Assembly: GCF_021440085.1 (NCBI RefSeq)
Contig: NZ_JAKCPW010000001.1
Span: forward strand, 1,426,001 to 1,490,000
From: Dyadobacter sp. CY261
GTDB taxonomy: Bacteria > Bacteroidota > Bacteroidia > Cytophagales > Spirosomataceae
Length of the DNA: 64,000 nt
Direction: 5' to 3'
The notes under the pieces were generated by a model, which was not told where the DNA came from, searched no databases, and saw only the letters and a list, made by a program, of their open reading frames with translations. This document shows, in pieces, positions 48,201 through 55,154 of this stretch (position 1 is its first letter; each line of letters opens with the position of its first letter). The position numbers were made by a program, and so were the translations under genes.

Positions 48201-48428
48201 CAACTCCGTGCCATGCTGTCCATCCTGGTAGTAGCCATAATCGGTCTGGTACCAGCAGCTATTTCGTCGGGCATTGGCTCCGACGTCCAACGGCCTCTGG
48301 CAACCGTGATTATTGGTGGTTTGACAAGCACGCTGATCTTCGCACCGGTCCTCATTCCACCGCTGTATTTATGGATGGAAAAACGCCGAAAACCGGAGAA
48401 GCCGAGGGAGGTGCTGGAATTGGATTGA
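45282..48428 (+). CDS. Heavy-metal RND efflux pump (CusA/CzcA family)
   Basis: A 1048-residue inner-membrane RND pump of the heavy-metal (HME) class with two copies of the six-helix plus periplasmic-loop repeat. TM4 has the proton-relay acids Asp400, Asp406 and Glu413 in DFGIIVDGACVMAEH, matching Asp402/Asp408/Glu415 of CzcA. Other marks are EAYPDIADTNVIVVAQYPG, EVEQQVTVPIE and GTEFLPTLDEGSIFLR. It uses the proton gradient to export divalent or monovalent metal ions; which metal cannot be decided from the motifs. It is the last gene of the tolC-adaptor-DUF190-pump operon. Confidence 0.95.
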   Translation: MIKNLLFFSLRNRWVVIAVSVVLMGVGYWCFTQLKIEAYPDIADTNVIVVAQYPGRAAEEVEQQVTVPIERALQNTPNVLDRRSRTIFGLSVVQLTFKDGTDDYFARQQVTERLASAELPDGVAPELAPLSTAVGEILRYVVEAPSSYSPTQLRDLQDWVIKPALLQVPGIADVTTFGGPLKQFHIITSPEKLVKYGLSMQNVIDAINVNNQNTGGNVISRGGQGFAIRGLGAIKNEQDIQNIVLKSDNGVPVFVRDVATVEITPPPPSGVMGYTITADKVDVSSGVEGIILLRRYENPSEVLKVLKERIADLEASELPEGVHLKPLYDRSFLIDHSLETVAHTLFEGISIVVILLIFFLGSIRSAFVVALTIPFSLLFAFILMRLTGIPANLLSLGAIDFGIIVDGACVMAEHLIRKYRTASPEEKRQGIVKITLLSAQEVGREIFFSVTIIILAYMPILLMTRVEGKLFSPMALTLAFAVIGSMLAALTFIPVLISFAYKKALADPEKPMKEHKNFVLDFLTKSYSKVLGAFLKNYKTTVLVGFSVVTILVLFGIKLGTEFLPTLDEGSIFLRGNFPAGITIQENASYAPKIRKIIAKYPQISFVITQTGRNDDGTDPFPANRNEILVGLKDYDLWSKTITKKELVEKIRHDLQAQLPAVAFSSGQPIIDQVMEIVTGSAADLAVSVVGDDLNMMRKKAEAIAKIVKATPGADNVNIEQEGPQEQLAININREAAARFGINVADIQNMIEAAIGGKTISTLYDGTKRYDIVIRFLPKYRNSIDAIKNVQVPSLTGALIPMSQLADIHFMEGQTNIYRYGSKRMVTVRTNIRGRDQGGFVKELQKKLNGQVHVPKGYSIIYGGQYENLERAGKQLAFTIPLTIVMVFLFLFMLFKNLPHTMVTMSCILFALGGGIVALLMRGYYFNVSAGVGFVSIFGISVMAGVLLVSALNRTTQARENSLEHDVLEASSEQLRAMLSILVVAIIGLVPAAISSGIGSDVQRPLATVIIGGLTSTLIFAPVLIPPLYLWMEKRRKPEKPREVLELD

Positions 48429-48481
48429 AAGGATGAAATAGGTATTTTTGTTATAGTTACAATTCATATAAAACACAGACT

Positions 48482-48868
48482 ATGACAAACGAAAACCCTG
48501 TTCTCGAGGCGAAACGCTATGTGGAGAATGCGCGCACCATTTTAAGAGAAAAGGCCGGTAAGGAAAATGAAATGTATACCGACCGGAAGTACGTAAAATT
48601 GGCGGGTCATGCCGCCTACACCGGGGTACTACTAGCTCTTGATGGTTTATTTGGTGTGAAAACAAAGAAACGTAAAGACGTCAACTGGTATAAGGAGCAG
48701 CTTGCATCGGTAGATAAAAAGGTGCTGAACAATTTTGTGAATGCATATGAACTGTTGCATTTGTACATGGGCTATGATGGAACCCGGGAAGCTGTGGTAG
48801 CGCAAGCCGGCCTTAAACGAGCCGACCAAATCATCCAATGGGTCGAGCAGCGGACTGTTACTTGCTAA
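48482..48868 (+). CDS. DUF5618 family helical protein
   Basis: A 128-residue cytosolic all-alpha protein (EAKRYVENARTILREKAGKE, YVKLAGHAAYTGVLLALDGL, NAYELLHLYMGYDG). This matches my memory of DUF5618, a small family found in Bacteroidota. The fold may be related to HEPN-type four-helix bundles, but the HEPN Rx4-6H nuclease motif is not obvious, so no activity is claimed. It stands alone after the pump operon and ends in a strong terminator. Confidence 0.7.
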   Translation: MTNENPVLEAKRYVENARTILREKAGKENEMYTDRKYVKLAGHAAYTGVLLALDGLFGVKTKKRKDVNWYKEQLASVDKKVLNNFVNAYELLHLYMGYDGTREAVVAQAGLKRADQIIQWVEQRTVTC

Positions 48869-48888
48869 TTTCTGCCAGCCGATAGATA

Positions 48889-48929
48889 AACAGCGCCGTG
48901 CCATTTATTTAGCACGGCGCTGTTTTTTT
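48889..48929 (+). terminator. Strong rho-independent terminator after the DUF5618 gene
   Basis: AACAGCGCCGTGC (48889-48901) and GCACGGCGCTGTT (48912-48924) form a perfect 13-bp stem with a 10-nt loop, and the T-run covers 48923-48929. It is 20 bp past the stop codon. Confidence 0.95.
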
Positions 48930-49059
48930 AACTAGCTCAATATTTAAGCCATATAATAATTATCCAGTGGATAAAATGGCGTTTTTAGTTAAATTTCCTA
49001 AGTATTATGTCCCTAACGGACAGCAGCGTACTCAACTATACACTCTAACCTATTCTTCT

Positions 49060-49695
49060 ATGAGGAAAAAGCGCTACCCCCTCTTCTTACTGCTCATTTT
49101 CGGTCGGATGTCTACTGCTCAAATTCCAGATTCCATTCCCGGAGAATATCATTTGCAAGGCGTCATGGAAACAGCCTCCGCGATCCTGCTTAAACCCGAC
49201 AGCACTTTCGAGTTTTACTTCTCTTACGGTGCCATGGATCGCCAGGGCCAGGGCAAATGGCAGTTTCAGAATGGAAAAATACTCCTCAACAGCCGGCCCC
49301 GGCCTGAACGCGATTTTGCATTGGTGGCAAGCAAAGCAGCGTCTGATGACTTTACTACCGTCAAAATCGTCGACAGCAACCAGCAGATCCTTCCGTTCTT
49401 CGAAACACTTGTTCGAACGGGTAGCGGCGAGAAATATGGCAAAATGAACCAAGAGGGCACATTTCAGATACCCAAAACCAAGGCCACGGGCATCGATCTG
49501 TTTTTTACGCTCGCTCCTGAACGCTACACCTCTTTTCCGGTAAATTCCGAAGACAACTATTTCGAATTTCGAATCGAGCCATGGATCATCGAGATTTTCG
49601 TGGAAAATATTGCCCTGAAACCGGATAAGAACGGTCTCACAGGTGCACACCCGCTTCTGAAAGGCGATGCATTCTCTTACGAAAAAATGAAGTGA
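49060..49695 (+). CDS. Secreted protein of unknown function
   Basis: A 211-residue exported protein (signal RYPLFLLLIFGRMSTAQ, cleavage near residue 20). The mature part begins IPDSIPGEYHLQGVMETASA followed by KPDSTFEFYFSYGAMDRQGQ, a pattern resembling small beta-barrel or lipocalin-like proteins of Bacteroidota, but I cannot assign a family. The ATG at 49060 is chosen because the signal peptide begins there; the frame is open 31 codons upstream without signal character. Its stop abuts, with no spacer, the stop of the convergent epimerase-like gene (49693-49695 versus 49696-49698). Confidence 0.65.
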   Translation: MRKKRYPLFLLLIFGRMSTAQIPDSIPGEYHLQGVMETASAILLKPDSTFEFYFSYGAMDRQGQGKWQFQNGKILLNSRPRPERDFALVASKAASDDFTTVKIVDSNQQILPFFETLVRTGSGEKYGKMNQEGTFQIPKTKATGIDLFFTLAPERYTSFPVNSEDNYFEFRIEPWIIEIFVENIALKPDKNGLTGAHPLLKGDAFSYEKMK

Positions 49696-50379
49696 TCAGA
49701 CGTACTGTCGGTCGCCGAGGAGGTTGATGTATTTTACCTCGACAATATTCTTATCATAGCCGAATCTGGTCACGTTGATCATCGCCTGCCCAAGTTGTTT
49801 GAGCGTCGATGCCCCATTGGGATATACTGCTTTCACCACCGGATACAACCATCCGAAATATTTATACAGTTTCAGCAGGTTGGTCTGCCCCGGTGTAGCA
49901 CGCAGAAAGCCGGGCCGGAATGCAAATACCTGATCGAACGGGAGTTTACGGAGATCATTTTCGGTTTTACCCTTTACACGCGCCCACATAATGCTGCCTC
50001 TTTCGGTGCTGTCGGTGCTCGCGCCGGAAACATAGCAAAAGGTCATGCCCGGGTTTTGTCGGCTCAGAAGTTCGGCTGCGTGCATGGTCAAATCGTAGGT
50101 AATGCGCTTGTAGTCAGGCTCCTTCATACCTACTGACGAAATGCCAAGACAGAAATAGCAGGCGTTATAGCCTTTCAATTGATTCTCAATGGAAGAAAGG
50201 TCATAAAAATCCTTGTGTACGATCTCTTTGAGCTTCGGGTGCGTGATGCCCAATGGTCTGCGGTTGATGACCAGAACGGACTCTACATCCTGACTTTCCA
50301 GGCATTCGAGCAATACCCCCTCGCCCACCATGCCTGTGGTACCTGTAATAATTGCCCTTATTTTTCCTTCAACAGCCAT
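49696..50379 (-). CDS. NAD(P)-binding epimerase-like oxidoreductase
   Basis: A 227-residue Rossmann-fold protein of the atypical/extended SDR group. The nucleotide loop is TGTTGMVGEGVL near the N-terminus; VYFCLGISSVGM-like (CYFCLGISSVG) and FCYVSGASTDSTERGS follow. The classical YxxxK is not clear, which together with short length suggests a relative of HTATIP2/YbjT-type redox regulators. The ATG at 50377-50379 is chosen because the Rossmann beta-strand follows soon after; an upstream start at 50427 adds 16 residues. It is 54 bp downstream of an SDR gene on the same strand. Confidence 0.75.
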   Translation of the reverse strand: MAVEGKIRAIITGTTGMVGEGVLLECLESQDVESVLVINRRPLGITHPKLKEIVHKDFYDLSSIENQLKGYNACYFCLGISSVGMKEPDYKRITYDLTMHAAELLSRQNPGMTFCYVSGASTDSTERGSIMWARVKGKTENDLRKLPFDQVFAFRPGFLRATPGQTNLLKLYKYFGWLYPVVKAVYPNGASTLKQLGQAMINVTRFGYDKNIVEVKYINLLGDRQYV

Positions 50380-50433
50380 AGTTGATTTGGTTTGAAATGT
50401 CGATGCCGCAAGATAAGGATATTTCAAAGCGAC

Positions 50434-51279
50434 CTAAGCCCCAAAATCCGTTGAAATCGACACTTCCTTCCAGGTTTCCAGCTCATCCGTCAAAGACGCG
50501 ATTTTGGATTGCGCGAGACCAAAGGCATCCGAACCAAGTAGTAAATGCAGCGGAGGGTTAGCCTCGCCCGCAATGCGGATCATCGCATCGGCTGCTTTTT
50601 CGGGATCGCCAGGCTGTTGTCCGTTGATCTGTTGCTCATGCAAAGCCTGCGATTCGCGAACTTCCTTGTAGTCGGCGATTTCGTTCTTTGGTGTTACAAA
50701 CGATCCTGCTTTTAGGAATTCCGTACGGAAATAGCCCGGTTCTACAATCGTTACTTTCACTCCAAACGAAGCCGTTTCCGCCGCGAGCGACTCTGAAAGG
50801 CCGGTGACCGCAAATTTCGTTGCGCAGTAGATTCCGAAGCCCGGAAACGTGCCGGTAAAGCCGGCAATAGAAGATACATTCATGATGTGGCCCGATCGCT
50901 GCTCCCTCAAATAGGGCATCACTGCGCGGATTACGTTGAGCGTACCAAATACATTAACATCGAAGTTACCCTTTGCCTCTTCATCCGAGAGCTCTTCAAG
51001 GCTTCCGGCTAGCCCATAACCTGCATTGTTCACAATGACGTCTATACGTCCGAATTCGGCTACGGTCGCGGCGATAGCCTTGCCAACGCTTTGTCCGTCT
51101 GTCAAAGTCACCGCCAACGGCAAAAATTGCCCTTCTGAATGTTTTACTGCATTTTTGAGATCATCCACCGAACGTGAAGTGGCAGCGACAGAATAACCAT
51201 GGGTCAATAATTTTTGCACGAGTGCCAGTCCCAGGCCTTTCGAGGCGCCGGTAACAAACCATACTTTTCTGTTTTCCAT
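50434..51279 (-). CDS. Classical SDR-family oxidoreductase
   Basis: A 281-residue short-chain dehydrogenase. The cofactor loop is TGASKGLG (Gly11-Gly17), with NNAG at 84-87, and the catalytic Ser137 (NVSSIAG), Tyr151 and Lys155 (YCATK) are in place. It uses NAD(P)H for an unknown carbonyl or alcohol substrate. The AraC-family regulator is encoded 90 bp upstream on the same strand and probably controls this gene and the epimerase-like gene after it, a common pairing in Bacteroidota. Confidence 0.9.
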   Translation of the reverse strand: MENRKVWFVTGASKGLGLALVQKLLTHGYSVAATSRSVDDLKNAVKHSEGQFLPLAVTLTDGQSVGKAIAATVAEFGRIDVIVNNAGYGLAGSLEELSDEEAKGNFDVNVFGTLNVIRAVMPYLREQRSGHIMNVSSIAGFTGTFPGFGIYCATKFAVTGLSESLAAETASFGVKVTIVEPGYFRTEFLKAGSFVTPKNEIADYKEVRESQALHEQQINGQQPGDPEKAADAMIRIAGEANPPLHLLLGSDAFGLAQSKIASLTDELETWKEVSISTDFGA

Positions 51280-51369
51280 TTTGCTTAGCTAATTAATTTT
51301 TTAACAGTACAAAGGTAAAATGGCCATAGACCTGAGGCATAGCGTGGTTCAAACAGAAACTTGCGAAAT

Positions 51370-52272
51370 TCAAACAATTCTATATGCCGACGGAGTTTGA
51401 TTGGTTTGTCTCTTGAAAAAATTGTTGAAATGGGATGGTTCCTCGAATCCGAGGCAGTAACTGATTTCCGAAATATTCCAATTGGTGTGCCGTAAAAGCG
51501 CCCTGGCCTCGGAAGCCATCCGCTCGGCAATATGCATGGTCGTGGTTTTTCCGGTGGTTTCGCGGATGGCGCGGTTAAGGTGATTTACGTGCACCGAGAG
51601 TTGTTCTGCAAAATCATTTGCGGAACGTAAGCCAAAACGTTGTGAAGGTGATTCGATGGGGAATTGACGTTCCAATAGTTCTGTAAAAACAGCTGTAATA
51701 CGTGAATTGGCGTTCGGATGCTGATATAGTGCTTCACTTGGTTGCATTTTTAGAGCATAGTGAACCAATTCGGTCACGTAGTTCCTCAACAAGTCATACT
51801 TAAATGGGTAATCGGAGTCGATCTCTTCCAACATCTTCTCGAAAATCTGACTCACATGCACGTCCTGTGAATCGTTAAGAATGTAGGAAGGCTTCCCGCC
51901 GATGGCAAACATGGGCAAGTCGGCCACATTGCCTCGTAGCTTTTCTGAGAAAAAACCTTCTTTAAAAATGCAAAAGTACCCTGTAATGGTGTCGCAAGCC
52001 GCTTCCCAGGTGTATGGCACAAGCGGATTGAAGAACATGAGCGATGTCCCGTCCAATTCGAGGCTCTTATCGGCGTAATGATAAACATTCTTTCCCCGGA
52101 TCAGCGCAATCTTATAAAAGTCCCGACGACTGTAACGAGCCTGGACGGGATTAGCCACGTAATTGTCCCCCATCGAAAAGACATTGAAATGGCCAATGTC
52201 TTGTTGCAAATTGTCCGGCAGCCAATTTAACTTGTATTGATAAAATTCTTCGAGTGATTCTGGTTTCTCCAT
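51370..52272 (-). CDS. AraC-family transcriptional regulator
   Basis: A 300-residue regulator with a cupin-like ligand/dimer domain (about 25-150, YKIALIRGKNVYHYADKSLE, LMFFNPLVPYTWEA) and a C-terminal double-HTH AraC domain (about 200-298; ANDFAEQLSVHVNHLNRAIR, WNISEISYCLGFEEPSHFNN and FFKRQTNQTPSAYR). The last motif is the family signature. It precedes an SDR gene on the same strand and is divergent from a methyltransferase gene. Inducer unknown. Confidence 0.93.
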   Translation of the reverse strand: MEKPESLEEFYQYKLNWLPDNLQQDIGHFNVFSMGDNYVANPVQARYSRRDFYKIALIRGKNVYHYADKSLELDGTSLMFFNPLVPYTWEAACDTITGYFCIFKEGFFSEKLRGNVADLPMFAIGGKPSYILNDSQDVHVSQIFEKMLEEIDSDYPFKYDLLRNYVTELVHYALKMQPSEALYQHPNANSRITAVFTELLERQFPIESPSQRFGLRSANDFAEQLSVHVNHLNRAIRETTGKTTTMHIAERMASEARALLRHTNWNISEISYCLGFEEPSHFNNFFKRQTNQTPSAYRIV

Positions 52273-52469
52273 AAGACGAAGTTACAAAAATCAAATAGCA
52301 ATTGAATTCCATCGACTCATTTTTCCGTAAAGTCACTGGTTGTTCCCGGTTGCTCAATGCTTAGAGTATATAAGCGCCTTGTTCGCCCTTAATTGTATAT
52401 TTAAGTAACCGAATGTAATTATCTGGCACAAAGTTCAAATCGCTCATTTCCTAACAACTCCGTCTGCCC

Positions 52470-53444
52470 ATGCTATCACTGTCCCCACTGTTGACCGAAT
52501 ACATTCAAAATGGCACACTGGTATGCCCGTTATGCCTTTCGCGTCTGAAAGTCCATAACGAGCAGTTGTTGTGTGATCATCCCGGTTGTAGTCATGCCAC
52601 AGCGGGCGTGCCCACGATACAGGAAAAGATCCCTATTCTGGTCGATTTCAATCGAAGTATTTTAAACAGGCAAAAGCTGCTCGGGACCGGAGGGGAAAGC
52701 CTTATTCCCCGCACCGGCAACAAATATGACAGGGTCAAAGACTTTTTCTGGGGTGATGGTGGCAAGACGAAAAAAAACCTCGTGCAATTTGTCGATAGCA
52801 TTCAGAAATATCCGGACAAAAAATCGACAGTACTGATCATCGGCGGAGGGGCGATTGGCCATGGTGCCCATGGATTGTACGATGCAAAAAATATCAATAT
52901 CCTTTCATTCGACATCTACGCTTCGCCCAACACCGATTTCATTGCTGACGGTCATTCACTGCCTATCGCCGACAACAGTATCGACGGTATCTGGATTCAG
53001 GCCGTCCTGGAACACGTGATGTACCCGCAACGCGTGGTATCCGAAATCCACCGTGTGCTCAGTAACGGCGGTGTGGTTTATGCAGAAACCCCGTTCCTCC
53101 AACATGTACATGAGGGTCCGTACGATTTCACCCGCTTCACCGAAAGTGGCCACCGTCTGCTTTTCAAGGATTTTAAACTGCTGGATTCAGGTTTTCTGAC
53201 CGGCATCGGCACCGTTTTGCTGTGGAACATTCGGTATATGGCGTGGGGCGTTACACGCAGCCGAAAAATGGCGATCCTGGTTGCCATGCTGTTTGGCTGG
53301 GTCAGGTTTTTCGACCATCTCGTTCCCGATTCATTTAATGTGGATACAGCAAGCGGTGTCTATTTCCTCGGTCGCAAAGCTCCGGACCATACGTTCAGTG
53401 ACATGGATATTGTCGCGCATTATAAGGGGTTTCAGCGGAAGTAG
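52470..53444 (+). CDS. Class I SAM-dependent methyltransferase with N-terminal zinc ribbon (Trm112-like)
   Basis: A 324-residue methyltransferase. The first 60 residues carry a zinc-ribbon-like set Cys19, Cys22, Cys35 and Cys40 (CPLCLSRLKV, LLCDHPGC), followed by GVPTIQEKIPILVDF, as in Trm112-type or UbiE-like fusions. The SAM fold begins near residue 110 (VLIIGGGAIGHGAH), with ADGHSLPIADNSIDGIWIQA, VLEHVMYPQRVVSEIHRVL and GPYDFTRFTESGHRLLF. The last words are typical of methyltransferases in polysaccharide clusters. The gene is alone here; substrate unknown. Confidence 0.85.
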   Translation: MLSLSPLLTEYIQNGTLVCPLCLSRLKVHNEQLLCDHPGCSHATAGVPTIQEKIPILVDFNRSILNRQKLLGTGGESLIPRTGNKYDRVKDFFWGDGGKTKKNLVQFVDSIQKYPDKKSTVLIIGGGAIGHGAHGLYDAKNINILSFDIYASPNTDFIADGHSLPIADNSIDGIWIQAVLEHVMYPQRVVSEIHRVLSNGGVVYAETPFLQHVHEGPYDFTRFTESGHRLLFKDFKLLDSGFLTGIGTVLLWNIRYMAWGVTRSRKMAILVAMLFGWVRFFDHLVPDSFNVDTASGVYFLGRKAPDHTFSDMDIVAHYKGFQRK

Positions 53445-53567
53445 GTGTTGACCGCGAATGGCTGACCATTGAATGCCGACAAAATTGCGGCGAGCCAGTG
53501 GTTGTCAGGTATTGTCAGTCATTTAAGTCTCCGGTCACTTGCATCCCGACAGCCCTAACCGCATTAC

Positions 53568-53623
53568 GTCAGCCGTCGGCGGTCAGCGGTCAGCCGTCCG
53601 CGGTCAGCCGTCAGCCGTCACCC
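53568..53623. repeat. Eight-unit heptamer tandem array
   Basis: Eight contiguous 7-bp units in register: GTCAGCC, GTCGGCG, GTCAGCG, GTCAGCC, GTCCGCG, GTCAGCC, GTCAGCC, GTCACCC. The stop codon of the minus-strand membrane gene (53618-53620) lies inside the last unit. The array shares units with the block at 31771-31791, 22 kb away. The rest of the 53445-53567 spacer holds no gene. Confidence 0.85.
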
Positions 53624-54274
53624 CACCACCCTGTTCCGATCCGTAACATACGCCAACCCCAGCACGATTGCCTGCAATACCACGAATGAGCCAAGCAATG
53701 CGGGGATGGAATTTTCGGGCGGAGGGCCGAACGTATTGAAGAGTTCCGCAATGATGAAGAAGACGATCAAAGCAAACAGGCCCCATTTGCCCTTAGCGTT
53801 AATTGCGCGGGTATTTTTGACATAAATCCAGACACCGGCAATGAATAAAATACTTTCTGTTAGGACTGTCATTGGCAACGAATTCCACATCCCAAAGCCC
53901 AATTTCGTATCACCCGATATTGTCAGTGGCAGGTCAGGAATATGAACCACCAGGTCGAGGAACCAGTGGCTTAGCACGGCGAGACCGACAATCATTGCGC
54001 CACGCATATCTTTTTGGAATAACCAATAAATAACTCCGCACAGCAGCCCCCAAACCACGCCCATAACCAGGCTGTGCGTGTAAGGATAATGCACAAACTC
54101 AAACGGGGTAACTTCGGTGAAACCCGGACGGATGTTCACCTTTTCGACGTCCAGTAAAAGCAGGAACGGCCAAAGGATATCAACGAATTCGACGGCAAAA
54201 AAAAGGGTGAGGAGCGAAACTTTGGGGGCAGCTTTCTTCGCCCCGAATGCTAAACCATAATGACCTAGAAACAT
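53618..54274 (-). CDS. Integral membrane protein, YdjM/DUF457-like
   Basis: A 218-residue protein with about six membrane segments. An N-terminal FLGHYGLAFGAKKAA, the central His in YPYTHSLVMGVVWG and the His/Asp of LSHWFLDLVVHIP recall the membrane-bound metal-dependent hydrolases of the YdjM/DUF457 type, which share conserved His and Asp residues in or near the membrane. Enzymatic activity is not proven for the family. It lies 75 bp downstream of a Crp/Fnr regulator gene, and an FNR-like palindrome at 54332-54345 is in the gap. Its stop lies inside a heptamer tandem array. Confidence 0.65.
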   Translation of the reverse strand: MFLGHYGLAFGAKKAAPKVSLLTLFFAVEFVDILWPFLLLLDVEKVNIRPGFTEVTPFEFVHYPYTHSLVMGVVWGLLCGVIYWLFQKDMRGAMIVGLAVLSHWFLDLVVHIPDLPLTISGDTKLGFGMWNSLPMTVLTESILFIAGVWIYVKNTRAINAKGKWGLFALIVFFIIAELFNTFGPPPENSIPALLGSFVVLQAIVLGLAYVTDRNRVVG

Positions 54275-54331
54275 GTGATTGATGTTTGGTTAATGACCAT
54301 GCAAAGGTATTTATACCACTCTCGAACATAC

Positions 54332-54345
54332 TTGACCTAGATCAA
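54332..54345. promoter_or_regulatory. FNR/CRP-like operator
   Basis: TTGACctagATCAA differs by one base from the FNR consensus TTGAT-N4-ATCAA and extends to the palindrome CTTGACCTAGATCAAG. It lies 58-71 bp before the start of the YdjM-like gene and just after the stop of a Crp/Fnr-type regulator gene, so autoregulated local control is plausible. Confidence 0.55.
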
Positions 54346-54349
54346 GAAA

Positions 54350-54919
54350 TCAGTTGAGCTGTTTCCGGCGGATGCGGCTGATCGTTTCGGGCGTCATTCC
54401 GAGCATGGAGGCGATGTATTGCAACGGTACCTGCGTAAAAATGTCACGATGGCTTTCAAAGAGCAGATTGTAGCGTTGCTCGGCCGTCATAGACAGAAAA
54501 GAGAAAACCCGGTCCTCGAGTGTAGTGAAGCAGTGTGCGATAAAGAGCTTTTCGGTTACCGGCCATCTGGGAATATATTCGCCCAGGCGGTCGTAGTCGC
54601 GCTTGTCGATGGTGTAAACAGTCGTATCAGCAAGCGCCTGAATGTTCCAGCGGGCGGGCTTTTCGAAAACCAGGCTGGCCAGATCGGCTACGAAATAACC
54701 TTGGGTGCATATCCATTGGGTGACTTCCCGGTCTTCCAGATCCACGTAAATACGCAGCATACCCGATTGAATGAAGCTTAGCTTTTGGCAAAGTTTCCCG
54801 GTTTTGAGATAGTATTCACCTTTTTTCACTATTTCGGGTTTGAAAAAGGAAGCGACTTTGACCAGATCTCCCTGATCAAAGTCAAAATAGGTTTGCAGGT
54901 ACTGTTCTAGGTCTGTCAT
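54350..54919 (-). CDS. Crp/Fnr-family transcriptional regulator
   Basis: A 189-residue regulator. The cyclic-nucleotide-like domain spans about 10-120 (VKKGEYYLKTGKLCQKLSFI, TQWICTQGYFVADLASLVFE) and a short winged helix is at the C-terminus (VPLQYIASMLGMTPETISRI). The cAMP-binding GELALL..PRxAT cassette is absent and no N-terminal four-Cys Fe-S motif is present, so neither cAMP nor oxygen sensing is evident. Such truncated Crp-like proteins are common in Bacteroidota. ATG 54919 is chosen; an upstream ATG at 54937 adds six residues. An FNR-like site lies directly after the gene. Confidence 0.85.
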   Translation of the reverse strand: MTDLEQYLQTYFDFDQGDLVKVASFFKPEIVKKGEYYLKTGKLCQKLSFIQSGMLRIYVDLEDREVTQWICTQGYFVADLASLVFEKPARWNIQALADTTVYTIDKRDYDRLGEYIPRWPVTEKLFIAHCFTTLEDRVFSFLSMTAEQRYNLLFESHRDIFTQVPLQYIASMLGMTPETISRIRRKQLN

Positions 54920-55154
54920 AAGCGTCGTAATCGGCATAAATGTAAGAAAGATCAGCTATCCTTCCCGGCCGGTATCGCACAAAAGTGTCCGAATGCGAAC
55001 GAGTGGACGGCCACATTTACGTATATATTATTGATTTACAAATGATTAATTTTTTGGCATGTATTTTATACAATGTACTATGCAATGCAATGTACCGTCT
55101 GTTAGCCATGAAAATCAATCCTTCAACCGCCATAATTTAGTCCGCTCTATCCCT

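Noticed and set aside
53568..53623. Possible CRISPR array
   Set aside because: Units are 7 bp, contiguous and without spacers, and no cas gene is near; the same applies to 29012-29051.
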